Part shown: one piece after another, positions 17,712-25,735 of the stretch
Layout of the letters: the number at the start of each line of letters is the position of its first letter
How positions within the stretch are numbered: position 1 is the stretch's first letter
Source of the DNA: CAZWUK01 sp964636685
GTDB lineage: Bacteria > Bacillota > Clostridia > Christensenellales > CAG-138
Length of the DNA: 37,269 bases
NCBI GenBank assembly: GCA_964636685.1
Contig: CAZWUK010000011.1
Span: forward strand, 1 to 37,269
Direction of reading: 5' to 3'
The notes under the pieces: model-generated
What the model was told of the DNA's origin: nothing
What the model saw: only the letters and a program-made list of their open reading frames with translations
Database searches by the model: none
Made by a program: the position numbers and the translations under genes

Positions 17712-19022
17712 ATGGAACAATTACAGTCGGTCTGGACTTCTGCGCGAGAGAACATCCGTCCACAAATGACGGGTCTTTCTTTCAATGCGTGGATCGACGT
17801 GATCGAACCGCTTGCCATACAGAATAATACGCTTGTCCTGCAGGTTCCCTCGCCGGATATCCAAAAGACATTGCAGGATTTTTATTTCGATATGCTTGTG
17901 TCGTCCGCCAAGAAAGCCAACGCTTCCATATTGGATGTGCTGCTCGTGCTTCCTGCCGACCGCGACCGGTATGTGGAAAACAACGGAACCGAACCGGAGG
18001 GCGCCTATACGCTCAATCCCAAATACACCTTCGAAACCTTCGTGGTCGGTTCCTCGAATCATTTCGCGCACGCGGCTGCGCAGGCTGTTGCCATGAAGCC
18101 CGGTACCGCCTACAATCCGCTGTTTATCTACGGTGGCGTGGGTCTTGGCAAAACGCACCTGATGCACGCCGTCGGCCACTATGTCAAGGACATCAATCCT
18201 GCCGCGCGCGTGATGTATGTTACCAGCGAAACCTTTACCAATGAGCTGATTACCGCCATTCAAGACGATAAGCGGCTCGATTTTCGCAAGCGTTATCGCA
18301 ATGTGGATCTGTTGATGGTGGACGACGTACAGTTTATCGCCAAAAAGCAATCCACACAGGAGGAATTTTTTAATACCTTCAACACCCTCCACAACGCCAA
18401 CAAACAGATCATCATCAGCTCCGACCGCCCCCCCAAGGAGATTGCCGGACTGGAGGAACGTCTCTGCTCCCGTTTTGAATGGGGCTTGATCGCGGATATT
18501 CAGCCGCCGGACATCGAAACAAGGATCGCCATTTTGCGAAACCGCGCCCGTATCGATTCCCAAGACGTAAACGACGACATCATTCAATTCATCGCCGAGC
18601 ATGTGCATTCCAATATTCGTGAGCTGGAGGGATGTCTCACACGCGTTGTCGCTTACGCCCGTTTGAAGCGACGGCCGTTGACGCTCGATCTTACCGCCGA
18701 AGCGCTCAAGGATATTCTCCCCGAAGTGAAAAAGCGCGAGGTAACGCCGCAGCTCATCAAGGAAACGGTGGCGGAATATTATTCCATTTCCATCGAAAGC
18801 ATGGATTCCGAACGCCGCGACCGCGAGATCGTAATGCCGCGTCAGATCGCCATGTTCCTTTGCCACGATTTATTGAGCCTTCCCTACAAGCGTATCAGCT
18901 ATTTATTCGAACGCAACGACCACACCACCGCCATCAACGCTTGTAAAAAGATTACCGATATGGCCGAAAAGGACGCAAAGTTCGCTTCCGTCATCGAGGA
19001 TATCAAAAAACGCATGCGCTGA
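17712..19022 (+). CDS. dnaA: Chromosomal replication initiator DnaA
   Basis: A 436-residue initiator that binds DnaA boxes and opens the origin. Domain I (about 1-80) has the typical FNAWIDVIEPL. Domain II is very short (about 81-100). Domain III is AAA+ with Walker A GGVGLGKTH (141-149), Walker B LLMVDDVQF (200-208) and a sensor region around SSDRPPKEI. Domain IV ends in the DNA-binding signature RNDHTTAINACKKI, close to the usual GRDHTTVIHA. The start has GGAGGAAT upstream at a rather long spacing. It is followed one base or less after its TGA by an R2 palindrome. rpmH, the usual divergent neighbour, is absent. Confidence 0.98.
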   Translation: MEQLQSVWTSARENIRPQMTGLSFNAWIDVIEPLAIQNNTLVLQVPSPDIQKTLQDFYFDMLVSSAKKANASILDVLLVLPADRDRYVENNGTEPEGAYTLNPKYTFETFVVGSSNHFAHAAAQAVAMKPGTAYNPLFIYGGVGLGKTHLMHAVGHYVKDINPAARVMYVTSETFTNELITAIQDDKRLDFRKRYRNVDLLMVDDVQFIAKKQSTQEEFFNTFNTLHNANKQIIISSDRPPKEIAGLEERLCSRFEWGLIADIQPPDIETRIAILRNRARIDSQDVNDDIIQFIAEHVHSNIRELEGCLTRVVAYARLKRRPLTLDLTAEALKDILPEVKKREVTPQLIKETVAEYYSISIESMDSERRDREIVMPRQIAMFLCHDLLSLPYKRISYLFERNDHTTAINACKKITDMAEKDAKFASVIEDIKKRMR

Positions 19023-19315
19023 CTTCCTTTTCTTTCACGAGAAAGAAAAGGAAGCAAAAGAAAGCGAAGATAACTCCGGGTTTTCCGACTTTTCGTTTTC
19101 TTCTGTATAATTTCTTCTTGAAAGCGGCTGTATTTCTTTTCTTTCGCAAGAAAGAAAAGAAAACAAAAGAAAGCGAAGATAATTCCGGGTTTTCCGGCTT
19201 TTCGTTTTCTTCTGTATAATTTCTTCTTGAAAGCGGCTGTATTTCTTTTCTTTCACGAGAAAGAAAAGGAAGCAAAAGAAAGCGAAGATAACTCCGAGTT
19301 TTCCGTTTTTTTGCT
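19023..19315 (+). repeat. R2 tandem array 1 (109-bp period) after dnaA
   Basis: Three units start at 19023, 19132 and 19241; the third is partial. Each has a hairpin of 13-14 bp arms (CTTCCTTTTCTTTC-type) with loops ACGA, GCAA and ACGA, then AAGCAAAAGAAAGCGAAGAT and AACTCCGGGTTTTCCG, then TTCTTCTTGAAAGCGGCTGT before the next hairpin. The hairpin of unit 1 directly follows the dnaA stop. Confidence 0.95.
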
Positions 19316-19393
19316 TTACTGATACCCATACTTCTTTTATAGAAGAAGCATCGGCGCATACTTTAATCGCTCCTGCTCTTTTCTTATTACACC

Positions 19394-19480
19394 AAGTAAC
19401 AGGCGGAAGAAGTATATTGTTACACCAACCCTGTCGCCACATGCCTCTTTTTGCCAAGCTTTTTCTGCAGAGAAAAAGCG
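19394..19480 (+). repeat. Dispersed repeat R3, copy 1
   Basis: Blocks: GTAACAGGCGGAAGAAGTA, GCCACATGCCTCTTTTTGCC, and a palindrome GCTTTTTCT-GCAG-AGAAAAAGC with nine-base arms. It sits between the R2 array and the DnaA-box cluster. Confidence 0.8.
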
Positions 19481-19501
19481 GGAAAAAGAGGGGGATAAAA
19501 A

Positions 19502-19721
19502 TGTGGATTGCGTGTGGAAGAAATGTGCGTCGTGTGGAGTGCAGGGAGCAAGTGGATAAGTCCCAAATTGACCCAAGCGGTTTCCACACGGTTGCCCACG
19601 CCAAAATCGCGGGCGCTGCTTGCCAAAACCCAGTTTTCCACACTTTCCGCTCCACTACGGCGGATGCTCCTGTAATACTATTAACATAACACGCTCGGCT
19701 GCGTGAAGCGCATGTGGATAA
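19502..19721. other. oriC: Origin region, part 2: DnaA-box cluster between dnaA and dnaN
   Basis: Boxes seen: TGTGGATTG (19502), TGTGGAAGA (19513), TGTGGAGTG (19533), AGTGGATAA (19551), GTTTCCACA (19580), TTTTCCACA (19634) and a perfect TGTGGATAA (19713-19721). An AT-rich stretch containing GTAATACTATTAACATAA lies at about 19670-19690 and is the candidate unwinding site. Position between dnaA and dnaN matches the B. subtilis-type origin. Exact opening site is inference. Confidence 0.8.
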
Positions 19722-19768
19722 CATGACGGTGGAAAACCTAGACCGACCTCAAGAAGGAGACGAATGAA

Positions 19769-20872
19769 ATGAATTTCTACATTGATTCAAAGGAACTGAC
19801 TGCCGGCGTGCTTTCCGCAATCAAGGCGCTGCCGGTTCGCACCACCATGCCGATACTCGACGGCGTGCTGCTCGAAGCAAGAAAAGACGGCGTACGTCTG
19901 CTTTGCTCTGATTTGATGATGCAAAAGGAATGCTTCATCCCGGCAACGGTAGAAGAAGAAGGCAAAGTGCTGCTGCCGGGCAAGTTTTTCTGCGAGGTTG
20001 TTCGGAAGCTGCCCGACGCTATTGCACAGGTTCGTTTGGACGGGAATTCGATCAACATTTCCTGCGGCAGAGCCAAGAGCAGTATGCAGGTGTTGGAGAT
20101 GACGGAGGAGTTTCCGGAAATGAAGTTTACCGGAGATCATTTTACAGTGAAGCTCGACCGAACAGCCTGCCGCGATATGATATTGCAGACTGTTTTTGCT
20201 GTAGCGCAGGACGAAAGTAAACCGATCCTGACGGGCGCGTTGCTGGAGCTTGGTGAGAATTTTAATATCGTTGCGACGGACGCCTATCAATTTGCGATGC
20301 GTTCTGTTCCGTTAACGTCGCCTGTACCGGAAAAGCAGATCGTTGTTCCCGGAAAATCCATGGTAGAGATTGCGCATATGATGGATGAAACAGAGGAGGA
20401 AGCGGAGTTGACCTTTACAAGAACGCATGTGAAGGTTGATATTCGGCATACCTGTCTGGTGGCGCGTTTGCTTGACGGCGACTATATCAAGTACAAGCAG
20501 ATTTTACCGACCTCCTATAAAACGCGCGTACTCGTTGATCGAAAGGAAATGATTGAGAGCATTGACCGCGCGCAGCTTATGGCGCGCGAAGGCAACAACA
20601 ACATCATCATAAGGCTTCATGACGACAAGCTTCAGATCATCGCAAACAGCTTTGTCGGCAATATCCACGAGGAGATCGATGTACAGATCAACGGAGAGGA
20701 CATTGAAATTGCTTTTAATCCGAAGTATTGTATGAATATTTTAAAGAATATAGAGGATGAAAAAATCTACATGGATTTCACATCACCAATCAGCCCGTGC
20801 GTCGTGCGACCGGTGCAGGGAGAAGCGTATTTCTATCTGATTGTGCCGGTGCGGATCTATTCGCAGTTTTAA
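19769..20872 (+). CDS. dnaN: DNA polymerase III beta sliding clamp
   Basis: A 367-residue ring-clamp subunit, normal length, that tethers polymerase to DNA. Recognised by MNFYIDSKELTAGVLSAIKA at the N terminus, LPVRTTMPILDGVLLEA, the domain 2 stretch ILTGALLELGENFNIVATDA, and the C-terminal PVQGEAYFYLIVPVRI. Start chosen at 19769, with AAGGAGACG upstream; the ATG five bases earlier is out of frame and stops at once. The usual downstream recF and gyrB are missing; R2 array 2 and parA follow instead. Confidence 0.97.
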   Translation: MNFYIDSKELTAGVLSAIKALPVRTTMPILDGVLLEARKDGVRLLCSDLMMQKECFIPATVEEEGKVLLPGKFFCEVVRKLPDAIAQVRLDGNSINISCGRAKSSMQVLEMTEEFPEMKFTGDHFTVKLDRTACRDMILQTVFAVAQDESKPILTGALLELGENFNIVATDAYQFAMRSVPLTSPVPEKQIVVPGKSMVEIAHMMDETEEEAELTFTRTHVKVDIRHTCLVARLLDGDYIKYKQILPTSYKTRVLVDRKEMIESIDRAQLMAREGNNNIIIRLHDDKLQIIANSFVGNIHEEIDVQINGEDIEIAFNPKYCMNILKNIEDEKIYMDFTSPISPCVVRPVQGEAYFYLIVPVRIYSQF

Positions 20873-20928
20873 TATGTGCTTTGAGAAAAAGCGTTTTCCT
20901 GTTTTTGCTTATTATTATAAGTAAAAAT

Positions 20929-21213
20929 CCCATTTTTTTCTTATTTTTATAATATGAGAAAGAAAATGGGAACCTTGAAATACAAACCAACTTCGAGTTA
21001 TCTTCGCTTTTTCTTATTTCTTCTTTTTCTCGTGAAAAAGAAGAAAGGCAAACCTTGAACCATAGGCCAACTTCGAGTTATCTTCGCTTTTTCTTGTTTC
21101 TTCTTTTTCTTGTGAAAAGGAAGAAAGGCAAACCTTGAACCATAGGCCAACTTCGAGTTATCTTCGCTTTTTCTTGTTTCTTCTTTTTCTCGTGAAAAAG
21201 AAGAAAGAAACAA
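20929..21213 (-). repeat. R2 tandem array 2 (80-bp period), inverted relative to array 1
   Basis: A degenerate hairpin at 20929-20970 is followed by units starting at 20987, 21067 and 21147. Each has CAACTTCGAGTTATCTTCGC, a pyrimidine-rich spacer, and a palindrome of 12-13 bp arms with a TCGT or similar loop, then GGCAAACCTTGAACCATAGG. The block order is the reverse complement of array 1. The last palindrome ends about 20 bp before the parA start, so it lies in the parA leader or promoter. I see no other gene in the dnaN-parA gap. Confidence 0.93.
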
Positions 21214-21231
21214 ACCGTGAGGTGCATGTAA

Positions 21232-21999
21232 ATGGCAAAAATTATTGCAATTGCAAATCAGAAGGGCGGCGTTGGAAAGACAACGACCGCTGTCAACTTA
21301 AGCGCATGTATCGCAAACGAAGGAAAACGTGTGCTTTTGATCGATGCGGATCCGCAGGGTAATACCACAAGCGGACTCGGGATCGACAAAACTAAAATTG
21401 AAAAATCGGTTTATGAGCTTCTGATTGAAGACATGACGGTTAAAGATGTTATGATTTCTACCTGTATGGATGGATTATCGTTGATCCCATCACATATCAA
21501 GCTTGCGGGCGCCGAGGTTGAGTTGGTCAATGTGTTGGCAAGAGAGCAGGTATTGAAGAATGCGTTAACCGGCATCGAGGATGATTTTGATTATGTTTTT
21601 ATTGACTGTCCACCATCACTCGGACTATTGACGCTTAATGCGCTCACGGCGGCGCAGACGCTGCTGGTACCGATCCAATGCGAATTTTATGCGTTGGAAG
21701 GGCTGTCACTTTTAATGAATACCGTTAAGCTGGTTCGAAAGAGTTTAAATCCGGGGCTTGACGTGGAGGGTGTTGTTCTAACGATGTTTGACGCCAGAAC
21801 GAATCTTTCTGTGCAGGTGGTGGAGGAAGTAAAAAAATTCTTTAAATCCAAGGTATACAGCACAATCATTCCGAGAAACGTCCGTCTTTCCGAAGCGCCA
21901 AGCTTTGGTTTACCAATCATCAAATATGCCGAGAACAGCGCGGGGTCGATTGCATATATGCAGCTGGCGAAGGAACTTCTTGAAAAGGAGGAAGCTTAA
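21232..21999 (+). CDS. parA: Chromosome-partitioning ATPase ParA (Soj)
   Basis: A 255-residue deviant Walker ATPase of standard length. It starts MAKIIAIANQKGGVGKTTTA with the intact KGGVGKTT motif; FDYVFIDCPPSLGLLTLNAL carries the Walker B Asp; PIQCEFYALEGL is typical of Soj. It works with ParB on parS sites to segregate origins and modulate DnaA. GAGGTG precedes the start. The parB ATG follows its TAA with no gap. Confidence 0.97.
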   Translation: MAKIIAIANQKGGVGKTTTAVNLSACIANEGKRVLLIDADPQGNTTSGLGIDKTKIEKSVYELLIEDMTVKDVMISTCMDGLSLIPSHIKLAGAEVELVNVLAREQVLKNALTGIEDDFDYVFIDCPPSLGLLTLNALTAAQTLLVPIQCEFYALEGLSLLMNTVKLVRKSLNPGLDVEGVVLTMFDARTNLSVQVVEEVKKFFKSKVYSTIIPRNVRLSEAPSFGLPIIKYAENSAGSIAYMQLAKELLEKEEA

Positions 22000-22875
22000 A
22001 TGGCGGGGAAGATGAAAACAGGATTGGGGCGCGGTCTTGACGCGCTGCTGGATCCATTAACGGATATCAGCATGGAGGAAGAAGAAAAGAAAGGCTCCGT
22101 ACTGGAGGTCAACGTTCGTGATATCGATACCAATCGAGATCAACCGCGAAAGAGCTTTGACACTGACGCGCTCAACGAGCTTGCCGCCTCCATTCAACAG
22201 CACGGAATCGTACAGCCGCTCATCGTTAAAAAAAATGGAAGTCGCTATACCATCATTGCTGGTGAAAGACGTTTTCGTGCCGCACGGATCGCCGGATTAC
22301 AGCAGGTACCCGTCATTACAGTCGATTATAACGAGGAAAAAATGCGCGAGGTCGCGCTGATTGAAAATATTCAGCGCGAGAACTTGAACCCGATCGAAGA
22401 AGCTGCCGCAATTAAATTTTTGATGCAGCAGCATGATATGACGCAGGAGGAGGTTTCTGAACGAATCGGAAAGAGCCGTCCTGCTGTTGCGAATAGCCTG
22501 CGCCTTTTAAATCTGCCGGAGAATGTATTGGAGATGGTAAAGGACGGACGTCTTTCCGCCGGTCACGGCCGTGCGATTGCCGGCGTTTCCGGCAAGGAAA
22601 AGCAAACATTGCTCGCGGAGGAATCCATTCGAATGGGTTACTCAGTTCGTTCGCTTGAATCTCGCATCAAAAACTTGGAGAGCGGAAAGGTCAAAAAAAC
22701 TGCGACGAAGAAAGAAGGCGCGCAGACACCGGCGCTTGCGGATGCCGAAAAGAATTTTCGTGAAAAGCTCAGCACCAAGGTGAAGATCACCGGTGACGAG
22801 AAAAAGGGAAAGATCACGATTGAATATTTTTCCAAAGAGGATTTGCAGCATATTTATGACTGTATCATAGGCTGA
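22000..22875 (+). CDS. parB: Chromosome-partitioning protein ParB (Spo0J)
   Basis: A 291-residue CTP-dependent parS-binding protein. After a short N-terminal ParA-contact region (KTGLGRGLDALL) comes the ParB/Srx domain with NRDQPRKSFD, the GERRFRAA nucleotide motif, ALIENIQRENLNPIEEA, and a helix-turn-helix (MTQEEVSERIGKSRPAVANSL in outline). A C-terminal dimerisation segment closes it. AAGGAGG upstream. Three parS-like sites lie 230-340 bp past its end. Confidence 0.97.
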   Translation: MAGKMKTGLGRGLDALLDPLTDISMEEEEKKGSVLEVNVRDIDTNRDQPRKSFDTDALNELAASIQQHGIVQPLIVKKNGSRYTIIAGERRFRAARIAGLQQVPVITVDYNEEKMREVALIENIQRENLNPIEEAAAIKFLMQQHDMTQEEVSERIGKSRPAVANSLRLLNLPENVLEMVKDGRLSAGHGRAIAGVSGKEKQTLLAEESIRMGYSVRSLESRIKNLESGKVKKTATKKEGAQTPALADAEKNFREKLSTKVKITGDEKKGKITIEYFSKEDLQHIYDCIIG

Positions 22876-23037
22876 CATTTTTATTTCAAAGGAAAGAAAA
22901 GTCAGTAAAATGGAGAAGAAAACGAATCCAATGGATTATCGAAAGATAGTCCGTTTTTATTTTATCAATAATCTATAACAGATCATACAGTGGCATGTTT
23001 CGTTTCACTTAGATGAAAGGTTTCATTCGTCAAAAAG

Positions 23038-23074
23038 AAGAACCTCCGGCAAACGCTTGCGCGGAGGTTCTTTT
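23038..23074. terminator. Bidirectional terminator between parB and lgt
   Basis: AAGAACCTCCG and CGGAGGTTCTT pair across a 13-base loop, with A run before and TTTT after. It lies between two convergent genes. The rest of 22876-23037 has no gene. Confidence 0.9.
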
Positions 23075-23108
23075 GTGATATTTATCTGTTTTTAATCGTG
23101 TGACGGAT

Positions 23109-23124
23109 TGTTTCACGTGAAACA
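23109..23124. promoter_or_regulatory. parS: parS site 1
   Basis: TGTTTCACGTGAAACA, a perfect 16-bp palindrome identical to the ParB-binding consensus, nine bases past the end of lgt. Confidence 0.95.
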
Positions 23125-23132
23125 ATTCTTTA

Positions 23133-24029
23133 TCAATTTTGTTCGTCCTGTTTTGTTTCACGTGAAACATTGGTATTGCTGTCATTGTGATCCGTAGAAA
23201 ATGTTTCATGTGAAACATTTTCGTCTGTGCTTTCTATTGTCTCCGCTTTGTTGCAGGTGTCGTCTGCATGTCCCTTGAGCAGATTCTTTGCTGCAAGAAA
23301 CAAGACGGCAAGTCCGGCGAGCACCACAAAAATACCGATGAATTGGGAGGTGGAAAGTCCGCCAACCGCCCCGCGGTCATCTGAACGGAAAAACTCAATC
23401 ACGAAGCGCCAGACGCCATATAGCACAAGATACCACCCGAACACCGTGCCGAAGGTTTTCCTTTTCCGCAGAATTAAAATGAGTGCGACGGTGAGAAGCA
23501 TTAAGAATGCACTTTCCATCAACTGTGTGGGGAGAAGGGGAACGCCGCTTGGCGCAGCACTTCCGATACCGGCAGGGTAGGTGACGGCGATTGCGCATTC
23601 GGACGGAGAACCGTAGCAGCATCCCGCAAGAAAACAACCGATCCTTCCAAATGCCTGCGCAATGGCAAAGCTTGGCGCGAACAGGTCGCAGTATGCAAAG
23701 AACGGTTGCTTTTTTCGAGTGCAGTGAAGCATAACGCCTATAACACCGCCGATCAATGCACCGTAAAAAACAAAGCCCGACGTCAACGTGTGCACAAGAT
23801 AAGAGGGATCGGCGATAATAGCATCCAGCTCCACGATCCAATACAGAATTTTTGCGCCCAACATACCGAGAATGATTGCCCACAGCGCGCAGGAGAGAAT
23901 ATCATCCTCATTAAATATGGAGAACTTGTGCGTGTACAGCATCAAAACGAACGCGGAAATCATCCCGCACAGCATCATGATTCCAAATGTGGGCAATGTC
24001 AGCCCGAAAACATGTAATGTAGGCAGCAT
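23133..24029 (-). CDS. lgt: Prolipoprotein diacylglyceryl transferase
   Basis: A 298-residue membrane enzyme that adds diacylglycerol to the lipobox Cys of preprolipoproteins. Seven or so hydrophobic segments; the Lgt signature is AFGRIGCFLAGCCYG, and FVFYGALIGG lies in the position of the HGGL-type motif (His replaced by Tyr here). Typical C-terminal GVWRFVIEFFRSDDRG is present. An additional hydrophilic tail of about 35 residues, containing ENVSHETF and NVSRET, is encoded by two parS sites. Five bases separate it from the upstream minus-strand gene; GGGTAA serves as a weak ribosome-binding site. Confidence 0.95.
   Translation of the reverse strand: MLPTLHVFGLTLPTFGIMMLCGMISAFVLMLYTHKFSIFNEDDILSCALWAIILGMLGAKILYWIVELDAIIADPSYLVHTLTSGFVFYGALIGGVIGVMLHCTRKKQPFFAYCDLFAPSFAIAQAFGRIGCFLAGCCYGSPSECAIAVTYPAGIGSAAPSGVPLLPTQLMESAFLMLLTVALILILRKRKTFGTVFGWYLVLYGVWRFVIEFFRSDDRGAVGGLSTSQFIGIFVVLAGLAVLFLAAKNLLKGHADDTCNKAETIESTDENVSHETFSTDHNDSNTNVSRETKQDEQN
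23154..23169. promoter_or_regulatory. parS: parS site 2, inside lgt
   Basis: A second perfect TGTTTCACGTGAAACA, lying in the lgt coding sequence and giving the residues NVSRET. Confidence 0.95.
23202..23217. promoter_or_regulatory. parS: parS site 3, inside lgt, one mismatch
   Basis: TGTTTCATGTGAAACA, one base away from consensus at the central CpG. It encodes NVSHETF in Lgt. Confidence 0.8.
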
Positions 24030-24033
24030 GGCG

Positions 24034-24417
24034 TTACCCGATCATCGACAAAATGGAGGAAAAAGAAGCCACGCCGCCGTTTGAAGCGAAAGCGGAAAAG
24101 GCCCAGCCCACCAATGCAAACAGGATCATATAGAAAATAGTAATCAGGATCGAAAGGATCAATCCAATCAGGCTTGTGATGAAAGCGCCCTTGTTCTGAC
24201 CGCATTCCACCAGATGATTGGAAATGGCAAAGCTGCGGTTGCTCATGCTCTGCTTCAGTCCGATCGCGCTGCAAATGATCCCCGCAATACATGCGATGGG
24301 ATACCACAGCACAACACAACTGATAATACCCAACACCAGAGGGGTTGTCGCGCGACGCTGGTGTTCTTCTATTGCTGGATTGGAATTGCAAGCTTGTTCA
24401 TAATAAGATTGTTCCAT
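24034..24417 (-). CDS. Small DUF4190-like membrane protein
   Basis: A 127-residue protein with a short polar N terminus (MEQSYYEQACNSNPAIEEHQ) and two clear hydrophobic regions (LVLGIISCVVLWYPIACIAG and FITSLIGLILSILITIFYMI). The layout resembles the DUF4190 family of small membrane proteins of unknown role. The start at 24417 has TTGGAGGT upstream; a longer frame would begin inside repeat R3. It is followed four bases later by lgt, so the two are probably co-transcribed. Confidence 0.7.
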   Translation of the reverse strand: MEQSYYEQACNSNPAIEEHQRRATTPLVLGIISCVVLWYPIACIAGIICSAIGLKQSMSNRSFAISNHLVECGQNKGAFITSLIGLILSILITIFYMILFALVGWAFSAFASNGGVASFSSILSMIG

Positions 24418-24512
24418 AAGTACCTCCAAATTCGGTTTTTTCCTTTGTAGCTCCGATTTGCGTTCATCATAGCATTCCAAATAAAATCTGTAAAGAAACC
24501 CCGCTTTTTCCC

Positions 24513-24711
24513 CCGCTTTTTCTCTGCAGAAAAAGCTTGGCAAAAAGAGGCATGTGGCAAAGGGGATTGAGTGAGAAGTTTATTTGGTTCTGCCTGAAAC
24601 TTCTTCGTTGATACATTTTCGTGAATTGGCAATCTCTCCGTAAAAGCTTGGCAAAAGGAGGCATGTGACAATGGAAATTCAGAAGTAAATTTACTTTCTT
24701 CTGCCTGTCAC
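24513..24711 (-). repeat. Dispersed repeat R3, copies 2 and 3
   Basis: Copy 2 (24513-24601) has the GCTTTTTCTCTGCAGAAAAAGC palindrome area, then TTGGCAAAAAGAGGCATGTG and a GGTTCTGCCTGAAAC end. Copy 3 (24639-24711) has AAGCTTGGCAAAAGGAGG, CATGTGACA, and a hairpin around AGTAAATTTACTTTCTTCTG. Both are inverted relative to copy 1 at 19394. Confidence 0.85.
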
Positions 24712-24740
24712 TGTCATAAAATAAACCCGTATTTTTATAT

Positions 24741-24801
24741 TTCAACCGAAGTTATCAACGCTTTCTTTTGTTTCTTTTTTTCTCGCGAAAGAAAAGAAAG
24801 T
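24741..24801 (-). repeat. R2 copy joined to R1 copy B
   Basis: CGAAGTTATCAACGCTTTC, a pyrimidine-rich spacer, then a palindrome with the core TCTCGCGA and CTTTC/GAAAG arms. It runs straight into the end of R1-B with no gap. Confidence 0.85.
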
Positions 24802-25054
24802 CGTTCCGCAAGATCTTTTTCCCACATTCCACCGACCGATAAGCCTGCCAACGGCAGGCCAGATGCCGATACCCCAGGATACGAAAGCATCTGACCAACG
24901 CCAGCCCTAGAGGCCGACTTCTTTTGTTACTTTTCTTTGTCGCGCCGCCGAGCGCGAAAGAAAAGTAAGGCCCCCGCTGCCAAAAAACTTTCCACCCTAC
25001 CGGCGCATCAGACGCCAGTAACATTTTCTTTGTCGCGCATCAGAAACCAATATC
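24802..25054 (-). repeat. Dispersed repeat R1, copy B (only inverted copy)
   Basis: The reverse complement of the R1 block order, with the intact GCCTGCC/GGCAGGC hairpin. Its left end is duplicated: two TTGG/CTGG...TCTGATGCGC motifs are separated by GACAAAGAAAATG. Together with R3 copies 2-3 and R2 it fills the 768-bp gap before the NUDIX gene, along with a TATAAT at 25134-25139 that may serve that gene. Confidence 0.9.
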
Positions 25055-25185
25055 GTTTTCTTTCCCGCGCCTAAGCGAAAAAACTATGCGCAAATTATCG
25101 CACATTCCAATACAAAAGAAGCGCAAGCCGTAGTATAATAAAACCACATTTCCAGCAAATCATTGCAATCGAGAGGAAACAGCAA

Positions 25186-25701
25186 ATGGAGTTTTGGGAT
25201 CTATATGACGCAAACAGAATACCGCTGCGGCAGACGCATGTGCGCGGAACGGCGCTTCCGGAGGGCGCGTATCATATCGTGGTGAGCATCTGGACGCTGA
25301 ATCAGAAGGGCGAGCTGCTTACAACGCTTCGTTCTCCGGAGAAGGAGTCCGAGCCAAATCTTTGGGAAAACACCGCCGGCTCCGTAATCGCCGGAGAGGA
25401 AAGCCGCACGGGCGCGGCGCGGGAGCTATGGGAGGAGACGGGCATACGGGTCGATCCCGCCGCGCTGACGTTGCTTGGAACGTTCCGCGAACCCAGCGCG
25501 TTCATTGACTGTTATCTGGCGCGTTCCAACGCCGCGGAAAAGGAGTTGGTTTTGCTTGCAGGCGAAACAGTCAACGCGGCGTGGCGGTCGATTCCGGATT
25601 TTGAACGGCTTATCACGGCGGGAAACGTGGCCGTTTCCGTCATGCAGCGTTATGCGTTTGTAAAGGAACAACTCAAAAACTGTGCTGAAGCAATGCGCTG
25701 A
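25186..25701 (+). CDS. NUDIX hydrolase
   Basis: A 171-residue protein with a perfect NUDIX box at 65-87: G65, E71, R79-E80-L81, E83-E84, G86-I87. The N terminus (MEFWDLYDANRIPLRQTHVR) and AYHIVVSIWTLN resemble the isopentenyl-diphosphate isomerase-like/YfcD NUDIX group. Such enzymes hydrolyse nucleoside-diphosphate-linked compounds; the substrate is not known. GAGAGGAAA precedes the ATG. A TATAAT (25134-25139) is about 46 bases upstream with a poor -35. The next gene starts 34 bp later, so they may be co-transcribed. Confidence 0.9.
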   Translation: MEFWDLYDANRIPLRQTHVRGTALPEGAYHIVVSIWTLNQKGELLTTLRSPEKESEPNLWENTAGSVIAGEESRTGAARELWEETGIRVDPAALTLLGTFREPSAFIDCYLARSNAAEKELVLLAGETVNAAWRSIPDFERLITAGNVAVSVMQRYAFVKEQLKNCAEAMR

Positions 25702-25735
25702 AAAACTGCGTATATCAGGAAAGAGAGGAATCGCA

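Noticed and set aside
19035..19724. A 229-codon minus-strand frame between dnaA and dnaN
   Set aside because: It runs across the R2 tandem array and the DnaA boxes; its repeated sequence follows the DNA period and it has no plausible start.
23030..23218. A small minus-strand frame with repeated FHVKQ-like motifs
   Set aside because: This is the parS cluster read in another frame; it overlaps lgt and a terminator.
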